From Parcubacteria group bacterium (lineage in GTDB: Bacteria; Patescibacteriota; Minisyncoccia; JACQLN01), in assembly GCA_016204035.1 (NCBI GenBank), contig JACQLN010000037.1, forward strand, positions 1 through 17,423: DNA of 17,423 bases. The letters run 5' to 3'. Positions 1 through 7,151 of the stretch are shown here, in pieces (the first letter of the stretch is position 1; each line of letters begins with the position of its first letter). Both the position numbers and the translations under genes were made by a program. The notes beneath the pieces are model-generated. The model worked only from the letters and a program-made list of their open reading frames with translations. It made no database searches and was not told the DNA's origin.

Positions 1-618
1 GCGCAAGGCCGGCGTGCCCACCGGATATTCCGAAACTATCAAATTATTTTTAGCCAGCATTTCTTTGGCTATGGGCTCGTTCATTTTAGGATAAATTTGA
101 TCCAGACCGCAGCCCAGAACCCCGATGGTTTTTCCGCCGGCTTTAAGCGTAGCCAGATGCGTTAAGGCGTCCACGCCCTGGGCGAGGCCGCTGACTACCG
201 TTAAACCGGCCTCGGCTATTTTAGGCACCAGCATTTCCACGGCCGCCCGGCCGTAACTGGAAGGCGTGCGCGTGCCCACCACCGCCAAACATTTTTCTTT
301 CAAAAGATCGGCGCAGCCCTTTAAGTATAGCAGAGTCGGCGGCGAGCCGGTTTCTTTTAGCAGTTTAGGATACGATTTTTCAAAAAAAGAAATCGTTTTG
401 ATGTTTAACTTTTCCAATTTGGCCCATTCGGTTTTTGGATCGGTGGTTTCTTTTTTTTCCAAGGCCTCTTTAATGCTCTCGCCGTTAAAATCCAGTTTCA
501 AAATTTTTCCGGCTGGCGCCTGCCAGGCCCGTTCAGCCGTTCTAAAAACAGATATCAGTTTTTTGATTCTGGAGAGTCCAAAGGCGATATTAAGAGCGTT
601 AAGAAAAATAGAGTCCAT
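1..618 (-). CDS. dprA: DNA-processing protein DprA (partial, C-terminal part beyond left edge)
   Basis: DprA loads RecA onto incoming single-stranded DNA during natural transformation in the cytoplasm. The visible 206 residues start at an ATG (618-616) and include a helical N-terminal region, then the Rossmann-like DprA domain: VVGTR near residue 112, the GLAQGVDA segment, and the SEYPVGTPALR segment at the window edge, where most DprA proteins have a very similar SEYPPGTP motif. The gene runs off the window, so its C-terminal domain cannot be judged. It lies downstream of mfd on the same strand, with a 98-bp palindromic element (630-727) filling most of the gap and ending 11 nt before the start codon. 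No SD is seen at a normal distance from the ATG. The family call is firm; the role in competence is inferred from the family. Confidence 0.93.
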   Translation of the reverse strand, partial: MDSIFLNALNIAFGLSRIKKLISVFRTAERAWQAPAGKILKLDFNGESIKEALEKKETTDPKTEWAKLEKLNIKTISFFEKSYPKLLKETGSPPTLLYLKGCADLLKEKCLAVVGTRTPSSYGRAAVEMLVPKIAEAGLTVVSGLAQGVDALTHLATLKAGGKTIGVLGCGLDQIYPKMNEPIAKEMLAKNNLIVSEYPVGTPALR

Positions 619-629
619 TGTGTTCGTTC

Positions 630-727
630 ACAAATATCATTTCTCGCTCCTGCAAGGAGGAGCTCTTACATCCTCCCTCTTTATAATTAAGTTGAACCTC
701 CTTGAAGTCGCTCGAAACGATATTTGT
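630..727. repeat. Hairpin-nested dispersed element, copy 1
   Basis: Outer arms 630-643 and 714-727 form a 14-bp inverted repeat with one non-Watson-Crick position (A.C on the plus strand, G.U if the minus strand is transcribed). Inside lie a TC/TC mismatch, a GC/GC two-base step, an 8-bp stem CAAGGAGG (653-660) with CCTCCTTG, and a loop of about 36 nt. The core from 648 to about 709 is identical to copy 2 (4416-4511), while the arms are unrelated in sequence. On the minus strand the element would sit in the dprA leader. Confidence 0.88.
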
Positions 728-751
728 TCACTGTTAAATAGTATCACATCA

Positions 752-2677
752 CTAGTCTTTTAATTTCTCCACCGCTTGAGAAAGCATCTCGCAGTAAAGG
801 TTAAGGCCGATTTGGTTGATGCGGCCGGACTGGCTGCGGCCTAAAATGTTGCCGGCGCCGCGCAACTCCAAATCGCGCAGAGCGATTTTGAAACCATCGC
901 CCAGGTTGGAAAATTCCTGCAGGGCCGCCAGGCGGCTTTGGGCGATGGTGGTTAATTTTTTGGGGTTGTAGAGAAAATAAACCGCGGCCTTGATGTCTCG
1001 GCGGCCCACTCGTCCGCGTAATTGGTGGGCTTGCGACAAGCCCAGCCGGGTGGAATCGGAAACTATCAGGGTATTGGCGTTGGGCAGGTCGATGCCGTTT
1101 TCAATAATAGTGGTGGAAACCAAAATATTGGTTTCGCCTTTTTTGAAACTTTCCACCGCGCCGATGATCTGTTTTTCGCCCAGACGGCCGTGCAGGGCGG
1201 CCAGGCGCGAATGCGGCACAATTTTTTTTAAGTTATCAATCACATTTGCGATTTTATGGATCCGGTTTTCCAAAAAGAAAACCTGGCCGCCCCGCGCCAG
1301 TTCAAATTCAACGGCCGACTTTATTAAGTCCCAAGAGAATTTTTCCACCCGCGTGGCCACGGCTTCGCGGCCCAAAGGCGCGGTTTGGATTTTAGAAATG
1401 GGTTTTAAGTTGCTCATCGCCAGATAAAGCGTGCGGGGGATGGGCGTGGCCGAAAGCATCAAAACGTCTATATTGGTTTTTAATTTTTTTATCTTTTCCT
1501 TCTGCAGCACGCCGAACCTTTGTTCTTCGTCTATTATTAAAAGCCCTAAGTCTTTGAAGGCCACGTCTTTGGAAAGCAGGCGATGCGTGCCAATGGTTAC
1601 GTCAACTAATCCTGATTTTATTTCGCCGGCCAGTTTTTTATTTTCCGGTTCCGGGTTTAGGCGGCTAAGCATGGCCGTGTTGACGCCGTATTTTTCCAGC
1701 CGGTTTTGGAAAACGTCAAAATGCTGGCGGGCTAAAATGGTGGTTGGCGCGATCAAGGCCGTTTGTTTGCCCGACATGGCGGCCTTAAAAGTGGCGCGCA
1801 CAGCCAGTTCGGTTTTGCCGAAACCGACGTCGCCCACCAAAACCCGATCCATCGGCTTTTCGTTTTCCATGTCGGCCGATATTTCCCGCCAGGCTTGGGT
1901 TTGATCGGGTGTTTCGGGGTATTCAAAATCGGTTATTAAGTTTTTCAGTTCATCTGTTTCTTTTACAAAAGAAAACCCACGCGAAACTTCCCGATGGGCG
2001 TAAAGCTGCAATAAATCTTTGGCCAGTTTGACCACGTCTTCTTTGGCTCTGGTTTTGACCTTGTACCACAAGCTTCCGCCTAAGCGATGGATTTTGGGCC
2101 GGGTAAAACCCACATACAGGGAAATTTTTTTGGTTTGTTCAAAGGGTAAAAAAAGTTTGTCGCCGAGCGCGTATTCAATTTCAAAATAATTTTCTAAGTC
2201 GGGCGTAACACCTTTTAACCGGCCGATGCCGTGATCTACATGAACCACGTAATCGCCCGGTTTGAAGCGGGTATAGATAGCTTCTAATTCTGCAAGGTCT
2301 GACTTTATACCAAGGTCAGACCTCGGTGGTTTTTTTAGTTCGCTAACGGCTTCAATCAAGTTGCCGTTAAAATCTAAAGCCGCGGGCGCGTCAAAATTTA
2401 TCGGCCAGACGGTTAACACCGAACCCGTAAAAGCCATCTCGCCGGGATTCAAAACCCGGCTGGTTTTAATGTAGCCAAAATCGGTTAGTTCGCGGATTAA
2501 CGATAAGGGATTTATTTTTAAGTCTTTTTCCAGCAAGCGAATGTGGTTGCGCCACCAGATGTTTTTTGCAGACAAAGACTTGATCTTTGATTCGTTTTCC
2601 TTGAACCATAAAACGCCCTGATTTCTAAATTCAGGGATGTTGGCGGTAATCAGAATCGATTCTTCCGTCTCGGTCAC
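752..2677 (-). CDS. mfd: Shortened transcription-repair coupling factor (Mfd)
   Basis: Mfd is the ATP-dependent translocase that removes stalled RNA polymerase and recruits repair. This 641-residue protein is little more than half the roughly 1,150 residues of E. coli Mfd. It keeps a remnant of the N-terminal module (residues 1-110, with an LNPGEMAFTGSVLTVWP stretch like the end of the UvrB-like region), the CarD-like RNA-polymerase-binding domain (from RFKPGDYVVHVDHG, about 137-205), and both motor domains: Walker A GDVGFGKTE near 282-290, DEEQ, LSATPIPRT, and QLRGRVGR. It ends just after the GNILG segment, so the C-terminal regulatory domain is absent. The start is GTG at 2677, since a TAG lies three codons upstream in frame. 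A palindrome is embedded in frame at 2295-2323. UvrA binding is probably lost (inference). RecG is unlikely because of the CarD-like domain. Confidence 0.93.
   Translation of the reverse strand: MTETEESILITANIPEFRNQGVLWFKENESKIKSLSAKNIWWRNHIRLLEKDLKINPLSLIRELTDFGYIKTSRVLNPGEMAFTGSVLTVWPINFDAPAALDFNGNLIEAVSELKKPPRSDLGIKSDLAELEAIYTRFKPGDYVVHVDHGIGRLKGVTPDLENYFEIEYALGDKLFLPFEQTKKISLYVGFTRPKIHRLGGSLWYKVKTRAKEDVVKLAKDLLQLYAHREVSRGFSFVKETDELKNLITDFEYPETPDQTQAWREISADMENEKPMDRVLVGDVGFGKTELAVRATFKAAMSGKQTALIAPTTILARQHFDVFQNRLEKYGVNTAMLSRLNPEPENKKLAGEIKSGLVDVTIGTHRLLSKDVAFKDLGLLIIDEEQRFGVLQKEKIKKLKTNIDVLMLSATPIPRTLYLAMSNLKPISKIQTAPLGREAVATRVEKFSWDLIKSAVEFELARGGQVFFLENRIHKIANVIDNLKKIVPHSRLAALHGRLGEKQIIGAVESFKKGETNILVSTTIIENGIDLPNANTLIVSDSTRLGLSQAHQLRGRVGRRDIKAAVYFLYNPKKLTTIAQSRLAALQEFSNLGDGFKIALRDLELRGAGNILGRSQSGRINQIGLNLYCEMLSQAVEKLKD
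2295..2323. repeat. In-frame palindrome inside mfd
   Basis: Arms AGGTCTGACTTT (2295-2306) and AAGGTCAGACCT (2312-2323) pair over 12 positions with one G.T wobble and a 5-nt loop. In the mfd reading frame it encodes an RSDLGIKSDL segment (about residues 118-128), a near-repeat RSDL/KSDL, in the linker just before the polymerase-binding domain. On the plus strand a T run follows about 8 nt later, which looks like an antisense terminator but is too far from the stem to be convincing. Confidence 0.7.
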
Positions 2678-2708
2678 CTTGATATCCTAACGGACAAACT
2701 TAAATAGG

Positions 2709-3281
2709 TCAAAAACTGTTTATTTCCGACATAGCTTTCTCGGGCTGGGTCAGCCAGGTTGCCAGACCGGCGGATATTTTTTTTAAGTTTTTATTTAGAA
2801 TCCTTTCCTCGGCCGGGGAGAATTTTTTTAGAATAAAATCAATCAGTTTTTTGCCGTCGGGTTTCTTTTTGGGCGCGATGCCTATCCGCAACCGCCAGAA
2901 CTTGTTGGTTTTTAACATTTTAATAACCGACTCCACGCCGCGGTGTCCGGCGCTGGAGCGGGCCAAACTCATTTTAAGACGCCCCAACTCAATATCCAAA
3001 TCGTCGTGCACAACCAAAATATCGGCCGGTTTGGGTTTTAACTTGAGCGCGGCCAGAGTTTTTTTTAAGCTTTCTCCGGAATTATTCATAAATCCGGTCG
3101 GAAAGATCAAGAAAACTTTATTTTTCTCAACTTTAGTTTCCAACCACAGCGCGGTTTTGCTTTCGGTAAAATCTTTTTCCGACCAGATGTTTCTTAATTT
3201 AGTTAAATAAAACTCGCCCGTGTTGTGGCGGGTTTTGGCATATTTTTCTCCGGGGTTGCCGAGGCCAACTATAATTTTCAA
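2709..3281 (-). CDS. pth: Peptidyl-tRNA hydrolase
   Basis: Pth cleaves the ester bond of peptidyl-tRNAs that drop off the ribosome, recycling tRNA. The 190-residue length is normal for the bacterial family. Hallmarks are present in order: GLGNPG at 6-11, catalytic His19 in TRHNTG, FMNNSG (the Asn that positions the substrate), the HDDLD motif, and GHRGVESV. The start is TTG at 3281 because MKIIVGLGNPG begins there and matches the family N-terminus. No SD is visible. It lies 31 bp upstream of mfd on the same strand, so the two may be co-transcribed. The upstream gap to the LCP gene is filled by an AT-rich repeat. Confidence 0.97.
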   Translation of the reverse strand: MKIIVGLGNPGEKYAKTRHNTGEFYLTKLRNIWSEKDFTESKTALWLETKVEKNKVFLIFPTGFMNNSGESLKKTLAALKLKPKPADILVVHDDLDIELGRLKMSLARSSAGHRGVESVIKMLKTNKFWRLRIGIAPKKKPDGKKLIDFILKKFSPAEERILNKNLKKISAGLATWLTQPEKAMSEINSF

Positions 3282-3332
3282 GTTTCAACGCTCAATCATC
3301 AATGAATGATCAAGTGCTTAATTCTCAAGTAT

Positions 3333-3389
3333 TTGATCATTGAATCCTTGAAAATTCATTGATAATTGTAAATTGATCATTGGGAATTT
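3333..3389. repeat. AT-rich dispersed repeat, copy A
   Basis: A 57-bp stretch built on TTGATnATTG units closely matches 8905-8961 upstream of ftsA, with only a handful of substitutions. It overlaps the last codons and TGA stop of the LCP gene (3377-3379). A 9-bp inverted repeat, AATGATCAA (3305-3313) with TTGATCATT (3333-3341), lies at its left end. A shared TTTTCAAGTTTCAA also occurs near the left side of both loci (3275 and 8839 regions). Confidence 0.7.
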
Positions 3390-4390
3390 ATAAAGCTGTC
3401 TACAGCTTTATGTATTGTAGTATACTCAAACGCCTTGGGTTTGGCTACCAAGACATAGGCGGTGCTTTGGCCGAATTTCATTTTTTCCGGCGCCACCAGG
3501 CCGTTTTCCGGATTCAAGCTCAAGGTTTCTATTTTTTCCAGATCCAGATTTTTAGCCAATCCCCACATGGTTTTTATGTCGCTTAAAGTTAAATCGGTGC
3601 GGATATTTTTTTTAACGGTGCTAAAAATGTTCCAGAGTTTAGGAAAATCCCAAACCGGATTTAGGGAAACAATTTTGCCTTTAATGGCTTTTAGAACTTC
3701 CTGTTGGCGCTCCATACGGTCAAAGTCGCCGCGGCCGCTGTTTCTGGTGCGCACGAATTTTAGGGCGGTCTGGCCGTCCAAATATCTTAGTCCTTTTTCC
3801 AATCTAAAAGTTTCATAGCCGCCCGTATCGGTGGGGAAGCGAGTGTCGTTGATGCTGTTTTTAACATAGACGTTAAGGCCGCCGACGTCGTTGATGACTT
3901 TTTCCACGGTAGCCAAATCAAATAATAAAAAAGAATCTATAGTCAGGCCGGACACCTCTGTTACTTTATTTTTTATGAGTTCCAAACCCTCTTTTTCCGA
4001 TTGTTTAGATCCGGCTAAATACAAGCTATTTATTTTAACCACTCCGTTTTGGGTTTTTACCGCCAAATCGCGCGGTATGGAGATCACCCTTATTTTTTTT
4101 GCAGGGCCGTTGATATGAACCACCGCGATGGTGTCGGTTAGGTCGGGCGCGATATGTTGGCCGCCGGAACGGCCCAGCACCAATATGTTTCTGGTTTCGT
4201 TAAAAGAATTTGTTTCGTTTTTGGCCGGGTTTTGGATCACGAATGATCCCGCCGCAAGGAGGCCGAAATTCATTTGCGGCAATCGGCTTTTGTCTTCGGC
4301 AAAAAAACTTTTATCAACCAGCCAGATATTGGCTAGCGCCAGAACAGCCACCAGCATTACCAGCAGATATTTTCCAAAACTATTTTCCAT
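3377..4390 (-). CDS. LytR-CpsA-Psr (LCP) family protein
   Basis: LCP proteins are membrane-anchored enzymes that transfer undecaprenyl-linked glycopolymers onto peptidoglycan or other acceptors at the outer face of the membrane. The 337-residue protein has one N-terminal membrane helix (about residues 8-24) and an extracytoplasmic LCP domain: RNILVLG, DLTDTI (metal/pyrophosphate-binding Asp), SIPRD (conserved Arg-Asp), and the FVRTRNSGRGDFDRMERQ segment with its run of conserved Arg. I chose the ATG at 4390; a TTG two codons upstream (4396) is also possible. It is divergent from lepB, and element copy 2 fills the shared promoter region. Its last codons overlap an AT-rich repeat. The exact polymer is unknown. 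Confidence 0.93.
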   Translation of the reverse strand: MENSFGKYLLVMLVAVLALANIWLVDKSFFAEDKSRLPQMNFGLLAAGSFVIQNPAKNETNSFNETRNILVLGRSGGQHIAPDLTDTIAVVHINGPAKKIRVISIPRDLAVKTQNGVVKINSLYLAGSKQSEKEGLELIKNKVTEVSGLTIDSFLLFDLATVEKVINDVGGLNVYVKNSINDTRFPTDTGGYETFRLEKGLRYLDGQTALKFVRTRNSGRGDFDRMERQQEVLKAIKGKIVSLNPVWDFPKLWNIFSTVKKNIRTDLTLSDIKTMWGLAKNLDLEKIETLSLNPENGLVAPEKMKFGQSTAYVLVAKPKAFEYTTIHKAVDSFINSQ

Positions 4391-4415
4391 ATCCAAATTT
4401 TAACATAGTTGCTTC

Positions 4416-4511
4416 ACGAATCACCGCCTCACTCCTGCAAGGAGGAGCTCTTACATCCTCCCTCTTTATAATTAAGTTGAACCTCCTTGAAGTCGTTCGG
4501 CGGTGATTCGT
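4416..4511. repeat. Hairpin-nested dispersed element, copy 2
   Basis: Outer arms 4416-4428 (ACGAATCACCGCC) and 4499-4511 are perfectly complementary over 13 bp and unrelated to the arms of copies 1 and 3. Inside, the TC/TC mismatch is kept, but the next pair is A-T/C-G (AC 4431-4432 with GT 4495-4496) where the other copies have GC with GC, a compensatory change. The core from 4433 to about 4494 is identical to copy 1. A further TTGC/GCAA pairing lies just outside the arms. The element sits between divergent LCP and lepB genes. Confidence 0.9.
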
Positions 4512-4531
4512 TCCGCAATAAAAAATCCTGT

Positions 4532-4560
4532 TTGCTTAGCGCCGTCAAAAATGTTATTAT
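4532..4560 (+). promoter_or_regulatory. Probable lepB promoter
   Basis: TTGCTT (4532-4537), a 17-nt spacer and TATTAT (4555-4560), preceded by TGT as an extended -10. Initiation about 7 nt downstream would begin only a few bases before the lepB ATG at 4571, giving a nearly leaderless mRNA, in line with the absence of an SD. Confidence 0.5.
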
Positions 4561-4570
4561 TCACAAATCA

Positions 4571-5125
4571 ATGATCAATTTTCTGCGGGAATCAAGCGAT
4601 TTTATCTGGGAAACAATCAAAATTGTGGTTGTTTCTTTACTGATCATTCTGCCCATTCGCTATTTCATTGTTCAGCCGTTTTTTGTGCGGGGAGATTCAA
4701 TGAATCCGGCTTTTAGCGACAAGGATTATTTGATTGTGGACGAACTTTCTTATCGTTTGGGCGGCCCTAGCCGCGGCGAAGTGATAGTGTTTAGGTTCCC
4801 GCAGGACCCCAGCCAGTACTACATCAAACGTATAGTCGGTTTGCCCGAAGAAACGGTGGAGGTGGCGGGCGGGCGGGTCATAATTTACAATCGCGACAAC
4901 CCGGCCGGATTTGAACTTAAAGAAAGGTACTTAAACGAAGCGACGCCGGGCGAAATAAAAGTGAAGTTAGACGATAACGAATATTTTGTTTTGGGCGACA
5001 ACCGCGACGCTTCTTCGGATTCGCGCCGCTGGGGGCCGCTGTCTAAACATCTTATTATTGGCCGGGCCTGGTTAAGAATCTGGCCGGTCAGCCAGGCCGG
5101 ATCTTTAGAAGCGCCAATGTACTAA
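4571..5125 (+). CDS. lepB: Signal peptidase I
   Basis: Type I signal peptidase cuts signal peptides from exported proteins at the outer face of the membrane. The 184-residue protein has one N-terminal membrane helix (about 16-36) followed by the S26 domain: box B GDSMNPAF with nucleophile Ser43, the YYIKRIVGLP box with general-base Lys86, and GDNRDASSDSRRWGPL near the C-terminus. An ATG 84 bp upstream in frame (4487) would lie inside the repeat element and give an untypical N-terminus. The ATG at 4571 fits the family and the promoter. It is the first gene of the plus-strand block; 117 bp containing a long inverted repeat separate it from hisS. Confidence 0.96.
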   Translation: MINFLRESSDFIWETIKIVVVSLLIILPIRYFIVQPFFVRGDSMNPAFSDKDYLIVDELSYRLGGPSRGEVIVFRFPQDPSQYYIKRIVGLPEETVEVAGGRVIIYNRDNPAGFELKERYLNEATPGEIKVKLDDNEYFVLGDNRDASSDSRRWGPLSKHLIIGRAWLRIWPVSQAGSLEAPMY

Positions 5126-5145
5126 ATGGCGTAATAATGTCCCAA

Positions 5146-5215
5146 GGTTACGAGGCCCGTTTCGTAAATCGGCTACGTTTAACGTAAAACTCTTAACGAT
5201 ACGGGCTTCGTTACC
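5146..5215. repeat. Long inverted repeat between lepB and hisS
   Basis: Arms 5146-5160 (GGTTACGAGGCCCGT) and 5201-5215 pair over 15 positions with one mismatch and one G.U. Between them lies a near-perfect inner palindrome, TACGTT-T-AACGTA (5174-5186). No T run follows, so a standard intrinsic terminator is not supported. It may stabilise the lepB 3' end or be another palindromic repeat. Confidence 0.6.
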
Positions 5216-5242
5216 CCTTAACGCTAAACTGTTTGTAATTTT

Positions 5243-6520
5243 ATGGCTCGTCAACTATTTTCCACCCCTACCGGTATGCACGATTTTTTGCCCAGCGATC
5301 AGCCCTATTGGGAAAAGATCAGGCGGGAAATTTTTGATATGGCCGAGTTTTACGATTTCGGCCATGTGGCCACGCCTATTTTGGAACACCAGGGCGTTTT
5401 TGAAAAAAGTTTGGGCGTGGCCAGCGATGTGGTGGAAAAGGAAATGTTCACCTTAAAAACCAAAGGCGGCGACGATTTGGCTTTGCGCCCGGAAAACACC
5501 GCGCCCGTAATGCGCGCTTATTTGGAACACGGTTGGGAAAGTTTGCCCCAGCCGGTTAAAGTTTTTTACTTGGGGCCGATGTTTAGGCATGAAAATCCGC
5601 AGGCCGGCCGTTTTAGGCAGTTTAACCAGTTCGGTTTTGAGGTGCTGGGTTCGGAAGATCCGGTTATTGACGCCGAACTTATTCTGATCGCCACCAATCT
5701 GCTTAAAGATTTCGGCGTAAAAAATTTAATCTGCGAAATCAACAGTTTGGGCGATAAGGTCTGCCGGGTCAAGTACCGCGTCGCGCTTAAGGATTATTTT
5801 AGGAACAATATAAAAAAGATGTGCCCTAACTGCCAACGCCGGTTCAAAAATAACCCGCTGCGCATTTTGGACTGCAAAGAAGAACGTTGCCGCGAGGTTA
5901 TAGCCAAGGCCCCGCAGATTCTTGATTTTATCTGCGAGGATTGCCGGAGCCACTTTAAGAAATTATTGGAATTTTTAGAAGAGTTGGAAATACCTTATAC
6001 TTTGAATCCGCACTTGGTGCGGGGTTTGGATTATTACGCCCGCACGGTTTTTGAAATATACGCCGAGGAAAGACGTTCGGCCCAGTCGGCTTTGATTTCG
6101 GGTGGTCGTTACGACGGCTTGGCCGAACTTTTAGGCGGCAAGAACGTGCCGGCGGCCGGTTTCGCGGGCGGTATGGAAAGAATCATCAACGAAATGAAAG
6201 AAGCCAAAGCCAAAGTTTCGGCGCGCTCGCAACCCAGGATTTTTTTGGTGCAGCTGGGGGATCTGGCCAAGAAAAAAAGTTTGAAGATTTTAGAGGAGTT
6301 TAGAAAAAATAACATTCTATTGGCTGAATCGTTGGGCAAGCATTCCATAAAAACCCAAATGAAACTGGCCGATAAGTGGGAGGTCAAACTGACTTTGATT
6401 TTCGGCCAGAAAGAGGCCCTGGACAATGAAATAATCATCCGCGACATGACCTCGGGCATGCAGGAAACCATACCTTTGACCAAACTTATCGGCGAGGTTA
6501 AAAAACGGCTCAAAAGTTAA
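5243..6520 (+). CDS. hisS: Histidyl-tRNA synthetase
   Basis: Class II synthetase that charges tRNA-His. The 425-residue length is usual. Seen in order: an N-terminal PTGMHDFLP segment, motif 2 with FRHENPQAGRFRQFNQFG (about 112-130), a Cys-rich insertion with CPNC (about 193) and CEDC (about 230) that could bind zinc, the histidine-specific LVRGLDYYARTVFE (about 256-269), motif 3 SGGRYDGL...AAGFAGGMERI, and a C-terminal anticodon-binding domain from about residue 330. The ATG at 5243 matches the family start; there is no SD. It is followed by the inserted membrane-protein cassette, which has its own promoter. Confidence 0.98.
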   Translation: MARQLFSTPTGMHDFLPSDQPYWEKIRREIFDMAEFYDFGHVATPILEHQGVFEKSLGVASDVVEKEMFTLKTKGGDDLALRPENTAPVMRAYLEHGWESLPQPVKVFYLGPMFRHENPQAGRFRQFNQFGFEVLGSEDPVIDAELILIATNLLKDFGVKNLICEINSLGDKVCRVKYRVALKDYFRNNIKKMCPNCQRRFKNNPLRILDCKEERCREVIAKAPQILDFICEDCRSHFKKLLEFLEELEIPYTLNPHLVRGLDYYARTVFEIYAEERRSAQSALISGGRYDGLAELLGGKNVPAAGFAGGMERIINEMKEAKAKVSARSQPRIFLVQLGDLAKKKSLKILEEFRKNNILLAESLGKHSIKTQMKLADKWEVKLTLIFGQKEALDNEIIIRDMTSGMQETIPLTKLIGEVKKRLKS

Positions 6521-6524
6521 TAAC

Positions 6525-6539
6525 GAAGGGTAGTCCTTT
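6525..6539 (+). other. Mini-hairpin motif at cassette 1 left boundary
   Basis: GAAGGGTAGTCCTTT contains AAGG and CCTT able to form a 4-bp stem. The near-identical GAAGGGCGGTCCTTT occurs at 10287-10301, also just upstream of an inserted small-gene cassette and just after a core gene. It could be a weak terminator or a boundary mark. Confidence 0.4.
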
Positions 6540-6546
6540 GTTGGGT

Positions 6547-6574
6547 TTGACGTTCACTGACCATCGTATATACT
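6547..6574 (+). promoter_or_regulatory. Promoter of the 6685 membrane-protein gene
   Basis: TTGACG (6547-6552), a 16-nt spacer and TATACT (6569-6574). The -10 sequence and spacer length are the same as those of the candidate RNA promoter at 12262-12289. Transcription would give a leader of about 100 nt that contains the 34-bp palindrome. Confidence 0.65.
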
Positions 6575-6614
6575 AATCTTAAAGATGTTCTTTAAGATCT
6601 AAAATACATTCTGT

Positions 6615-6648
6615 TTAGCATGAGTCAGCGATCGCTGACTCATGCTAA
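6615..6648. repeat. Perfect 34-bp palindrome without spacer
   Basis: TTAGCATGAGTCAGCGA is followed directly by its exact reverse complement, centred between 6631 and 6632 on a GCGATCGC core. It lies in the leader of the 6685 gene, between its promoter and SD. As RNA it would fold into a 15-bp stem with a 4-nt loop; as DNA it could be an operator for a dimeric protein or an insertion target. Confidence 0.9.
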
Positions 6649-6684
6649 TTATATCCATATCTTATCTCTGAAAGGAGATACGCA

Positions 6685-7065
6685 ATGGCTGCAAGGGATA
6701 GGGTGTGTTGTGCCTACTCGTTGACAATGGCACTAGCACTGATGATGACCGGTGCAGTTTGCTCTGGTTTTGGTGTTGCGGAGTATAAACCTATACTTCC
6801 GGTTGTTCTCATCACCACTGCTTTCGTCACCCTCGCCACTGCCACTATCTTCTCCTCCAATGGTTATGGCCTTCCGTTTCCCAGAGTGCTTGGTTGTCTC
6901 TTAGCCGAAGCTGTGACTATTGGGTTGGTGTTGTATTTTTTCACCAGCCCCGCGGTTGTAGTTGGTGCCAGTGTGGCAGGTATCGTAATAGTGTTCGTGT
7001 CTCTGTACCTGCCCTGCCCGCGGTTTCTGCGACGGGTGTCGCCAATACAAAATGAAGCGGTCTAA
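6685..7065 (+). CDS. Small multi-pass membrane protein, function unknown
   Basis: A 126-residue protein I do not recognise. It has four hydrophobic segments, roughly residues 9-31, 37-57, 66-88 and 91-109, joined by short loops, so it is probably an inner-membrane protein with a short charged tail. The start is well fixed: AAAGGAG (6671-6677) lies 7 nt before the ATG. It has its own promoter (6547-6574) and terminator (7083-7118), forming a single-gene unit inserted between hisS and the HIT gene. Codon use (GTC, CTC, ATC, TTC, ACC common) differs from the neighbours, which favour TTT, TTA, GAA, AAA and GGC. That, plus a strong SD, suggests separate origin. No catalytic motif is visible. Confidence 0.72.
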   Translation: MAARDRVCCAYSLTMALALMMTGAVCSGFGVAEYKPILPVVLITTAFVTLATATIFSSNGYGLPFPRVLGCLLAEAVTIGLVLYFFTSPAVVVGASVAGIVIVFVSLYLPCPRFLRRVSPIQNEAV

Positions 7066-7082
7066 GCAAGGCCATCCTTACA

Positions 7083-7118
7083 CGTCCCGATGCTACTAAG
7101 CATCGTGGACGCTTTTTT
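7083..7118 (+). terminator. Intrinsic terminator of the 6685 gene
   Basis: A stem of CGTCC and CGATGC pairing with GCATCG and GGACG, with a one-base bulge and a short loop, is followed by GC and six T (7113-7118). It closes the membrane-protein cassette 18 bp after the stop. Confidence 0.85.
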
Positions 7119-7151
7119 ATTGTCCGCAAAGGTTGTAAGATTAAAGACATA

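Noticed and set aside
630..727. Integron attC site
   Set aside because: In attC the outer core sites are conserved and the centre varies. Here the centre is conserved and the outer arms vary. No integrase is present.
266..763. Plus-strand open frame opposite dprA and through element copy 1
   Set aside because: Antisense to dprA, crosses a repeat, and has no ribosome site or protein-like sequence.
2295..2337. Antisense intrinsic terminator inside mfd
   Set aside because: The stem is followed by 8 nt before the T run and the hairpin is fully coding in mfd. An in-frame palindrome fits better.
4487..4570. N-terminally extended LepB starting at 4487
   Set aside because: The extension is translated from the repeat element and unlike any signal peptidase N-terminus. 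The ATG at 4571 follows a promoter and fits the family.
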